A program made the position numbers and the translations under genes. Positions 10,249 through 19,322 of a stretch of 64,000 nucleotides of DNA are shown in pieces. Numbering within the stretch: the first letter of the stretch is position 1; each line of letters begins with the position of its first letter. The notes under the pieces were generated by a model. It was not told the origin of the DNA. It searched no databases and saw nothing but the letters and a program-made list of their open reading frames with translations. The stretch spans positions 79,917,822 through 79,981,821 of the forward strand of contig NC_071354.1 of assembly GCF_943734655.1 (NCBI RefSeq). The letters run 5' to 3'. The stretch comes from Sabethes cyaneus (Eukaryota; Arthropoda; Insecta; Diptera; Culicidae).

Positions 10249-10650
10249 ACTGTATAACAAGGAAGAAAGCAAACTCTGTTACAAATTTTTGAAAGCCTTA
10301 TGAATATTTGCCTCGCGCGTTCAAGTAGTATTTTGATGCTACCAAATTCTTTGCTGGTATTGATCTCATCAGCTTGTTTTTTCTTCGCTATATTATATAG
10401 CCACATTTTTTGCAATTGCACATTTTTTCGCCAGTTTTATTGTACTATTTTAACGACTGGTGGTTTCAATTGGTATTTACGATAGCACTCAAAGCGCAAT
10501 AAGTGCATATATTAAAATTTAAACCAGGAAGCAGTGGTGATAGAGAATGGGAGATTCAAATTAATTATCCAATAACTGTAAATAGTACCCAGAAAATCAA
10601 AGATTTCATAGTTAATTATAATTAAACTCGAAATTATATCAAAAATACAA
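10249..10650. other. Intergenic, convergent gene ends
   Basis: AT-rich DNA between the 3' ends of the 8764-10248 gene (+) and the SOD locus (-). Nothing else is recognised. Confidence 0.5.
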
Positions 10651-10651
10651 A

Positions 10652-10657
10652 TTTATT
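10652..10657 (-). promoter_or_regulatory. Poly(A) signal of the distal SOD exon
   Basis: AATAAA on the minus strand about 40 bp downstream of the stop at 10697; another overlaps 10692-10697. This gives the distal SOD exon its own 3' end. Confidence 0.5.
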
Positions 10658-10696
10658 TAACATTTTTTCACAATTGTTCAGCTTGTTTTAATTTAT

Positions 10697-11125
10697 TTAA
10701 TCTCTGGTAGTCAAATAGCCTCGCTCTGGGAAAAACTCCTCCCGCGCAACACCGATTATGGCGCAAGCAATACGATTGCCGGAGTTTCCAGTAGTTTTAC
10801 TATAATCATGACCTCCTTTTCCCAAATCGTCCTCGAATTCTGTGATGGATAAAGTTCGACCGAGAATGCTTTGCTCGCCGAAAAGGGTTATCTGCTGGTC
10901 TACCAACTGAATTTTCGCAATTCCCGTGCTGAAAGCTTTAATGTTACCCAGATCACCAACATGTCGGTTGGCGTCTCCCGGAGCACCATGGTCATTGCCA
11001 TACGGGTTATAATGTGGCCCAGTCGACAAGCAACCGCGAGAAAAATCACCAAACTCGTGAATATGCATCCCATGATATCCCGGAGACAAGCCTTCAACAT
11101 AACCAACGATTGATACCGGGCCACC
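10697..11125 (-). CDS. Cu/Zn SOD paralogous terminal exon lacking a Cu-ligand His
   Basis: The exon begins after a CACAG acceptor (11126) in phase 0 with GGPVSIVGYVEGLSPGYHG and ends at TAA 10697 (142 aa). It has no N-terminal strand of its own. No exon of that kind lies between 11126 and the Sod1 stop, but its phase and alignment fit the Sod1 first exon (12414-12479), which would give a 164-aa protein. Relative to human SOD1 numbering it keeps His46/His48 (MHIH), Cys57, His63 (GPHYNP), His71, His80, Asp83 (RHVGD), Arg143 and Cys146 (NRIACA). The position of the copper ligand His120 is Thr (codon ACA; RTLSITEFEDD versus RTVVVHADPDD in Sod1). A ~15-aa C-terminal extension (EEFFPERGYLTTRD) is present. 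Normal dismutase chemistry would be expected to be impaired. The frame is intact, so it looks like a maintained gene rather than a decayed copy. Confidence 0.85.
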   Translation of the reverse strand, partial: GGPVSIVGYVEGLSPGYHGMHIHEFGDFSRGCLSTGPHYNPYGNDHGAPGDANRHVGDLGNIKAFSTGIAKIQLVDQQITLFGEQSILGRTLSITEFEDDLGKGGHDYSKTTGNSGNRIACAIIGVAREEFFPERGYLTTRD

Positions 11126-11237
11126 CTGTGGATAATAGCGGAAATAAAAAACGTGCAGGTTCAATCAAGCGAATAAGGATTAGCCAACAGATGAAAGTAA
11201 TACTTCACTCATGATCAGGGTACGAATGAGTTTTTCA

Positions 11238-11243
11238 TTTTAT
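11238..11243 (-). promoter_or_regulatory. Poly(A) signal of Sod1
   Basis: AATAAA on the minus strand about 145 bp past the Sod1 stop and upstream of the second SOD exon, so each terminal exon has a candidate signal. Confidence 0.5.
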
Positions 11244-11386
11244 TGATCGAGATGTAGAACATACATTGTTCTTTTCTGACTTAAAAGTAAAGGATGCTTA
11301 GCACAGAATTTAAAAAGGACACATTTCCCAACTCCCAAAGGTTAGCTCACAGTGAAAACGTTTTACGAATCACTGCACATGGTGAT

Positions 11387-12479
11387 CTAGATTTTGCAGA
11401 TTCCAATTACACCGCAAGCCAAGCGACCACCCGCATTGCCGGTAGTCTTGCTCAACTCATGTCCGCCTAGACCGAGGTCATCGGGATCAGCATGAACAAC
11501 GACTGTGCGACCCAGAATACTTAACGGTCCCGACAACGAAATCTGCTTGTCACTGATGTCCACCTTAGCCACTCCGCTGTCATCGGCCACTACATTGCCC
11601 AAATCGCCGGCATGTCTCTCGGCGGCATCCGGAGCACCGTGTTCCTTTTTGTGCGGATTGAAATGGGGTCCAGCCGAAGTGCATCCGTTAGTGTTGTCGC
11701 CAAATTCGTGAATATGGAAGCCGTGATTGCCCGGCTTTAGACCGCTTACTTCGCCGGTAAGCTTAACCGGACTCGAGTCGTCCTGCAAATAAAAGTATGG
11801 ACGAACAATGTTGAAGATGCAAAGATGTTTCCTTAGAGTGGTTTGTATGGAAAAGGGAAAACACGAAGAAATGAGGATTGGACTTTTTATCGATTGATCG
11901 ATAGAGTGGCATTCTTGTGTGCCGGTAGAATGACATAAAATTAGGTACGATTTAACGGCTTCAATAATGGTACTATGCTAAAATCACATATTACGAATAT
12001 GTAAAAAAAACAATCTCTTGATGTTCTTCGGAAATATAAAGATTAGATAAACTTCATTAAATGTTACATTCTACCGGTAGATAATTTAAAATTGCATACG
12101 ATATATATGTATTTGCCTACTTGAAGTGCAAGCCGTTAAGGAAATCGATTTACAGATACACACATGAGATCGTGCGCCGCCATGAACAAGAATCAAAGAA
12201 TCATGAATGAAGAAAACAAATTTTGCACACTGCACCTTTAGCCCAAGGATCTTTTTGATAACAATAATTGAGTAATTGGTGTGTGAGCATATTTTTTACC
12301 ACAGAAAATTCTCGAGTCATGATTATGTAAAGTCCAGTCCGATAACATATATACATATTTAGAAGTGTAATGCGGGTGCAAGAGGGCATGACAATTTGCG
12401 TTTTTATACTTACGTTTTGCTCGAAGTAGATGGTGCCCTTGACATCACCGCTTAATACGCAGACAGCTTTAGCCGGCAT
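11387..12479 (-). CDS. Sod1: Cytosolic Cu/Zn superoxide dismutase
   Basis: Exon 1 12479-12414 (MPAKAVCVLSGDVKGTIYFE + QN, 22 codons, phase 0) is spliced over a 630-bp intron (AAC|GTAAGT ... TTGCAG|GAC) to 11782-11387, giving 153 aa, the standard SOD1 length. It catalyses dismutation of superoxide to oxygen and hydrogen peroxide in the cytosol. All metal ligands are visible: HIH (46/48), GPHFNP (63), EHG (71), RHAGD (80, 83) and VVHADPDD (120). Cys57 and Cys146 of the disulfide and Arg143 (GGRLACGVIGI) are present. No signal peptide. A second terminal exon lies immediately downstream (10697-11125), and exon 1 may be shared with it. Confidence 0.97.
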
Positions 12480-13090
12480 TTTCCTTGCAATAAAATTCAA
12501 CTGAAAAATGATATCGATAATCTCTTATGCAGAACGATGAAAAATAATTATAAACCTAGTACCTCTAACTTTCAGTAAACTTAAACAAGCTCTACACTTC
12601 CTCGTGCCTTAACAACGAATGACGATTGAACGAACGAGACGATGACGACGACGATTTGCCGTGCAACGAACAAGGAAGGCGCTGTCGTTTAATTGGCATT
12701 CCGCTATTAATTTCCGCTATACAAGAGTTGTTTTTGTTTTCCGTTGCGTATTGCGTTGATAAAAACGGATTTTTATCAACGAAAAAACGTAAATGGTTGC
12801 ATCTTCACACATACAGTCAAGCAGCGCTATTTGCGTAATGCTGGCGCTGATGATTCTGTGTAAGAAAAAGAGAGAATCCAACATTATTACTTTTCTCGTT
12901 ACAATCGTCAGGCAAATATCTTATGGAACTTTCTGCAGGTGTGAGCAGGCTGTAATCTATAAAATGATTTAATGTGGTATAGGTAAGGTAAATGTGATGC
13001 ATTACAAATAACGGAGCAAGGGAAACAACGGTAAATGCAATTTGTCGTTGCACCCTTTAGAAACGCGCACAGACGGTAATCCGTTAGGTA
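12480..13090. other. Sod1 upstream region
   Basis: Presumed 5' UTR and promoter of the SOD locus. It includes a GACGACGATGACGACGACG-like triplet run near 12635. Nothing coding is recognised. Confidence 0.4.
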
Positions 13091-13344
13091 TACACGGAGA
13101 AATTTAAAGCTCTAATATCAATGTGAAATTTACCCAGCCTATCAATTCTTGCACACTAAGGCTGTGAACCATTTCGCGAAATTTTTAACTTTTTAGTTAA
13201 AATTTGACAGTTCGATGGTTATTTCTCCTCGAGTGGTTAAAATCAGTTCAGAATGCGAACCATTTCATATTTGACAGATTGATAGTTGTTTTACTCAATG
13301 AGAGCATATATAAGGTGAGGATGAAGATATGTTTCCAGAACAGC

Positions 13345-13460
13345 GAATTTATTTATTCAGTCCAGGTTGGAATTGGATGAATTTTTGGTGTTCATTTGCT
13401 CCTATTTGATAGATAAAATTTATCTCATTTCATTTTGGGTTGAATAAACAAATTTCTTAT
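13345..13460. repeat. Foldback element F, copy 1
   Basis: TTTATTTATTCAGTCCAGG ... GGTTGAATAAACAAAT forms imperfect inverted arms. The same design and sequence recur at 16556-16683, where the arms are better preserved. Confidence 0.55.
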
Positions 13461-13689
13461 ATGTTAAACATCCATACATTGGTGAAAAAAAATTCAATGA
13501 AAAATCAGTGAAACACATCGAAGCTCTTTCCTCACCTGTGGCATATCTCATTGGCTCTCAGAACTTGGTTAAAACTAACCATGCTCCCGAGCAGGGTTAT
13601 TTTCAAAAAATTGTGCTTATATGGAAATTGACATTAGTTATGTGCAGAATATTTTGAGTGCAGGGACAGCGATTTTGAACGCCAAGACT

Positions 13690-13795
13690 TCGCTTATTTC
13701 TGGCTTTAATTTTAAAAAGGTCGCATAACCAACGCAAAAGGTTGAATGCTTGGTTGAATGCGACTTTTTGAATACTAAAACCAGATTTGTGTTTA
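13690..13795. repeat. Short foldback related to element G
   Basis: Arms TTTCTGGCTTTAATTTT ... AAGGTCGCAT and ATGCGACTTTTTGAATAC ... AAAACCAGA face each other within ~100 bp. The left arm matches the left end of the element at 14020. Confidence 0.5.
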
Positions 13796-14019
13796 AAGAA
13801 CACCCGAATAAAAATGTAGAGAAACAAGGGGTAAGAGGGCTCGGCGGGGTAAGACAAACCATTTCGATTTTGCCAAATGCAAAAGGCTATAAAAACTTAT
13901 CGTTTTTACCGTATGTTTATTAACCGGGGTATATATAACTGGAAGAAAACAAAAAACGTGCAAAATCTACCAACAGCAACAACAAATCGCGCGTCGATGT
14001 ATGCGTACGGTTAACATCA

Positions 14020-14515
14020 GCAAGCTTAATTCTGCCTTTAGTTTTCAAAAGGTCGCATAACCAACCCTTTTGCATGGATTATGCGACCTCCCAATAAGCC
14101 ATTTGGTTTGTATATCTCGATTGCAACTGAGATATACGAAATCATATCTGAACGAAAAAGTTATATTTCACGCCATATAAGAACATATATGTACCAAAGT
14201 GGAGGCGATATACGTGCGAAAATTTTGACAATTATTTGTAATTCTATTTTGCGTAGTTTTTATAACACGCAACTAAATACTCCTGAATATATGATTAAGA
14301 TATAATCAAATATTGCAATCGTCTATACTGCTTTATAATTCACACTCATGAATTGTATATGAAGACACGCACGACTGCAAAACAACTTATTGTTCACTTC
14401 GATTTGACATACTCTAATCATTATACAATTCCAATGTGAAATTGACTTGAAAACGATTTAATGTGAACTTTCTATTACGATTTTGTGTTATCTGGGCTTC
14501 TGAAAACTAAAGCCA
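14020..14515. mobile_element. Element G: inverted-repeat unit containing repeat H copy 1
   Basis: The left end AATTCTGCCTTTAGTTTTCA (about 14029) and the reverse complement of the right end near 14495-14515 match. It encloses the H sequence (14096-14505), which recurs at 15552-16470. Also carries AGGTCGCATAACCAA, shared with 13690-13795. Non-coding. Confidence 0.55.
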
Positions 14516-15551
14516 GAATTAGTCTTTCTGAACACGTTTGACATCACCAGTGACACACGGCCGTGCAACATCAAAATTAGAATCAAAATGAATTTTCCGT
14601 TCGTTGGCACACCATGCGTTCTAATTTCAGTAATTACAAATCTAAGGAGTACCTAAGTCGCTTAGAACACTACGCCACATTGTGCAATGCATGTCACGCA
14701 ATTGTGACCAACGAGCTGAACTGTATAAGACATCGTTCCCTGATGATGTCTAGCACAATGATCTCAGCGACTTTCCCCTTGGTATTTTATCATTTATCTA
14801 TACCACTGACGTTTATTAAACTATTCAAGTCCTGCGTTTACGGGAAAAGGTATGCAAAACAGTATACAGCTTGTGTGAAAATAGTAAAGTAACGTAAATT
14901 GTAAACTATGGGTGAGACCGTTGGTAAGAAGGACAATTTTTCATGAGGTGAAAGCGCCATATGTCATGGTGCTCATGATTGGGTATTTCAGTGGTATATA
15001 CATTTCCGCATATTCTGACAAGATATGATGCCATTCAATCGCTACATGAAGACTTTTCCGAATTTGACTAATGGAAGTAATGAAAAAACATTTTTTTTAT
15101 ACTTGAAAAAATTTTTTAAATAAGACGATAGCTTATAAGTAAACCACTTTTCTTTTTAGCTCGCCTTAGACAACACAGTGAATAGATACACTATGGTCAT
15201 CGAACGATACAGGTTTCATATGAGAGCTTTAAAAGCTCGGTTAAAATGAAGAGCTCTATTAGAGAGATAGAAGAGAGGGAGAGAAGTTCTGACATCAAGT
15301 CAATCAATCGGCTTGGTTGATATCTGTCAAACAGCAAATCATTCTAGTTTTGATTTTTGTTAATTTTTTTCATCGAATATTGACTTAATTGAAATAAAAA
15401 AAGAACTGCTAGAGTCACGAAACGACGGGCTATCTAATAAGATAGAAAAACCCACTTTTTTGGGAAAATTAAAATACCCAATTAAATAAAAAAAATCTGC
15501 AAGAAAGCGGCAAAAGTCTACTCCGTCTGCGCCGTAGAGAAAACCAGTAAA
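14516..15551. other. No gene seen
   Basis: AT-rich spacer between the two H copies. A 92-codon open frame at 14614-14892 has no recognisable domain or coding character. Confidence 0.5.
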
Positions 15552-16470
15552 CCATTTGGTTTGTATATCTCGATTGCAACTGAGATATACGAAATCATAT
15601 CTGAACGAAAAAGTTATACTTCAGGCCATATAAGAACATATATGTACCAAAGTGGAGGCGATATACGTGCGAAAATTTTGACACCTATTTGTAATTCTAT
15701 TTTGCGTAGTTTTTATAACACGCAACCAAATACTCCTGAATATATGATTAAGATATAATCAAATATTGCAATCGTCTACACTGCTTTACAATTGGGTTGT
15801 TTAGTGCATGAGAAATGTCTCATTTAGACACATTTATGCACGAAGAACGCTTCCAGGAACATATAACAAAATTTATTTTTGCATTTAAATTGTCTAAAGC
15901 TTCGATATTATAAAAACATTATTTTAAATTTTTATTACAAGACACATGCGTTTATATAATGACGTTCGTGAGTTACGTTGAAAAACATGCATAAGACACG
16001 TAAGATGATTTCAACAGGGACAATATTTCATCACTGTGACATCAAGAAATGTCAAAAGCTTTCGCAAACGCGGCGGACTATAGTTGACGTTGAATGTAAG
16101 GTTGTCACAAACTCAGGCAAACAAGCAGTGAATGTCGCGAATGGTTTTTCGATGGCATGTAGTCTTAAATATTGACCTGACATATTGAACATCAAAAAAA
16201 TTTTTTTTGACGTTGATACAATAAAAAAAACCAAATGGTTTATGTTTTCTTATTTTTTATGCCAATCAGCATCATATGCCATTAAAACCCATATACCGTT
16301 AAACAACCCAATTCACAGTCATGAATTGTATATGAAGACACGCACGACTGCAAAACAATTTATTGTTCACTTCGGTTTGACATACTCTAATCATTATACA
16401 ATTTCAATGTGAAATTGATATGAAAACAATTTAATGTGAACTTTCTATTACGATTTTGTGTTATCTGGGA
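15552..16470. repeat. Repeat H, copy 2 (interrupted by MITE I)
   Basis: From CCATTTGGTTTGTATATCTC (about 15552) to TTTTGTGTTATCTGGG (about 16470) it matches 14100-14496 almost base for base, except for a 516-bp insertion at 15794-16309. Confidence 0.85.
15794..16309. mobile_element. MITE I inserted in repeat H
   Basis: Ends GGGTTGTTTA ... TAAACAACCC. The flanks are AATT on both sides (15790-15793, 16310-16313), and the uninterrupted copy at about 14333 has a single AATT. That comparison gives exact ends and a 4-bp target duplication. No transposase frame. Confidence 0.8.
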
Positions 16471-16555
16471 AGTTAACAAAACAAATGTGGAATCTTTTTA
16501 TAATTTCGTTAAAAAGACAACTATAAGACCAGTTTATCCGGAAAAATCGAGAAAT

Positions 16556-16683
16556 TTATGTCGAATTTGTTTATTCAATCCGGGTTGAAACTGGATGAAT
16601 TTTATCTGTCAGATAGGAGCAAATGAACACAAAAAGTTCATCCAGTTCCAATCCGGATTGAATAAACAAATTCGACATTAAAT
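16556..16683. repeat. Foldback element F, copy 2
   Basis: Near-perfect ~45-bp arms: GTCGAATTTGTTTATTCAAT at ~16560 and the reverse complement ATTGAATAAACAAATTCGAC ending ~16677. Both continue into AACTGGATGAA / TTCATCCAGTT. The loop is about 35 bp. Confidence 0.7.
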
Positions 16684-17140
16684 TTCTGTTTTTCGAGAAA
16701 ATACGCGAATATTATTTTCTATATTTTTTTAATCATACTCTAACTCTTAAAAGTTTAAGCTATTTTTATGAACCACCATTTGCTTTCAACACGCTTTTCA
16801 TTTTAATTTTGGGTTTGTGTGACGTCCAAAGGGGGGAGGGGGTGAGGTTGAGTTTTGTGACACAATCGGACAGAGGGAGAGGGTGGGGGGTCTAAAAAAG
16901 CAGAAATCTGGTGGACGTCATAATTAAATTGTCCCTAAGTGATTTTCTCATTTTCGTTAAGATACTTTTCTGGTGAGTGCATTAGATGCATCGGAGTTTT
17001 TATAACGGCCCGTTACATGCTGAGAAATGTCATAACATAACTTAAAATTGTTTACACCTGAGACCTGACACCGTTTCCGTTAACAATTCGCGTGTTTACC
17101 GGTTGTGATTGTGATTGCGATTCATTAAATATTGGCACGG
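16684..17140. other. Upstream of Gasz
   Basis: Non-coding. It holds a G-rich stretch (16830-16892) and the presumed Gasz promoter and 5' UTR. No clear core-promoter motif. Confidence 0.4.
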
Positions 17141-18991
17141 ATGTACCGACCAGCTGGCTTCTCAGATTCAGAGGAAGATTCCGATTACTCTGATTATGAC
17201 ATCGGTGAACCAAAGGTATGAATGAACAAGGGTAGATGTGGTATACGTTATACTAACCATAATACTGTTCACTAGGTCCGTTACCGGTATAACCCGCCGC
17301 CCGCATCAAACTCAGTAGAAAACAATGACGATCTACTAGTAAAGGCTGTAAACGAGGAAAATATCTCTGAAGTTCGACGTATATTGGATGTTAACCGGTA
17401 TCTGTTGACCGCTCCTCTAAAACACGGTTGGCCAATTTTGCTGTTTGCCTGCAACGAAGCTAGATATGAAATCGTCAAGTTCCTTTTGGAGGAAAAGCGC
17501 GTTGATGTGAACCAACAATGCGGTCTTAAAACGGCATTGATGATGGCTTGTGAATCATCCTGCAGTTCAGACCGAGTGCTGAAAGTTGTGGAATTGTTAT
17601 TGGAATTTGGTGCGGTCATAAATTGTAAAGATAATTATGGAACGACTCCGTTAATGTCTGCCATAATCAACGGACATATAGATGTTGTCAAACTAATACT
17701 TGATCAGGCATCGTTGGAGGCCACCGATAACGAGGGCTTGACGGTGAGTGTGGTGTGCAAGAGATATAGACATTTGCTGAAAATTAGCTATGTATTTTCA
17801 GCCTATATTCCATGCAGTTAATAACAACCAGCCAGAGATTGTGCAAATGCTGTTGAAATCTGGCGTTCTCACTGATAATGTTAACCGAAGAGGATTTACA
17901 CCTAAGCAAGAAGCTGAGTTCAGAGGTTATGCCGAAGTCGCAGCATTGCTGCCCAATGAAGAGGAATACTTTGTTATTCCAAAAGCGTACTTGAATTACG
18001 CGCAATATCAGGACATCAGTCAAGATGAGCGGGAAAGCGATATGCCGGGATACTACCAGGAAATAGGATTACTCTTGTACGGAATGTACAGCGAGCAACA
18101 TCTGGGCGTGTTTGCCAAAGAGGGTGTTAATATGTTGCGGTTTCTCACCCTCACGGACGCGGATTTAAAAGATTTGGGTTTTATACTGCCCTTCGAGCGT
18201 AAGAAGATTTTGCACGGACTGCTTAAATTTCATAGTAAATCCTGGAACAAAAACTGTTTGAGGAAATTCGAAAAGAACTGTTTACTTGAGTAAGTAATTT
18301 ATTTGCCTATGAGCGCTAGATGTTTGATTTATGACGACTTGTTTAACTATACTGAGGCACAATCTACGAAAGTAAACCTTGAAACTGCGATCCCATGGGA
18401 CGGCCCCATTACCATTACAATAGTACAATTTTGGTTTCGAAACAAAATTAGGATTCGTCGCATTTGGTAAAATTTGGATTACCTAATTATTCTTTTTAAT
18501 TCAAAACTTGAAATCGGAAATAGTATTATGATAGTCCTAAATCCAACCTCAGCTTGATTACTTGAATACCAAATAATTGATTGATAATCCAACGAAACAG
18601 CGATTCATATGAACGAAAATTTTCTCATTCCAGCTCCTTTGATTTGCTGGAACTTCTCAGCAATCACTTAAAGCAGCTAACTGTGATACAGTCGTCGCTG
18701 TTGTATGTAGGCCAGATGATGCCCCCAACGCAAATACGAGATGAATTCAGTCAACAGCTAGACACTTGCCGGAACAAAATGAATCAGCTGAACCGTACGG
18801 TTTCTTCGTTTGAGCAGGAGATGATGCGTATTAATAACGTGACAGTGACCTCCCCAGTATTGCATATCGATGCTTCTTGTAGTTCCAAACAGAGACAATT
18901 TTCATTTTGGAATCATCGCTTTTTGTATGTGGTGGGAGCAATGGTTGGTGCCAAAATTGTTCATTTTGCTTTTCGCAGGGTCTTTAAGTGA
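17141..18991 (+). CDS. Gasz: GASZ/ASZ1: ankyrin-SAM protein of the piRNA pathway
   Basis: Four exons (17141-17215, 17276-17743, 17802-18289, 18634-18991) with GT-AG introns and matching phases give 462 aa; mammalian ASZ1 is about 475. Order of parts: acidic N-terminus (GFSDSEEDSDYSDYDIG), ankyrin repeats at about residues 40-230 (KTALMMACESS, GTTPLMSAIINGHIDVVKLI, PIFHAVNNNQPEIVQMLLK), a SAM domain at about 290-345 (LGVFAKEGVNMLRFLTLTDA, then LKDLGFILPFERKKIL), a short helical region, and a C-terminal hydrophobic anchor followed by basic residues (FLYVVGAMVGAKIVHFAFRR). Family knowledge: GASZ is a germline protein on the mitochondrial outer membrane that organises nuage and supports piRNA production. 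The tail anchor is what that location predicts. Intron 3 (18290-18633) holds nothing recognisable. Confidence 0.93.
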
Positions 18992-19054
18992 CATAATTTC
19001 CGGCTAGTATTTTACATAATACTGTAGCATAACGTTCAAAATGTCATTTATATC

Positions 19055-19060
19055 AATAAA
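19055..19060 (+). promoter_or_regulatory. Gasz poly(A) signal
   Basis: AATAAA 64 bp after the Gasz stop codon. Confidence 0.55.
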
Positions 19061-19322
19061 TAGTTTATTTTCAATATGAACTCGATCTCAATTTTTTACC
19101 TCTCAGCTGATGTATCACTTTAAAGGTAATGCGCTGAGCCGGACGCTCATAAAGGAAAAGATATCCAGTTGCGGCACTCATGCGCACGTGAAAGATGTTT
19201 AACATGTGCTTGCCAAATCCACTATAGCAATGTAAATCAAAAGTGCATTTTGTAATAACATAGCAGATCAGATTTGTCTGAGCAGTAGGTTCCGGACCAG
19301 TATCTTGCATGCATCATTGAAT

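Noticed and set aside
10871..11214. Overlapping frames around the distal SOD exon
   Set aside because: Shadows of the SOD exon; only the frame with HIH, GPHYNP and RHVGD motifs is real.
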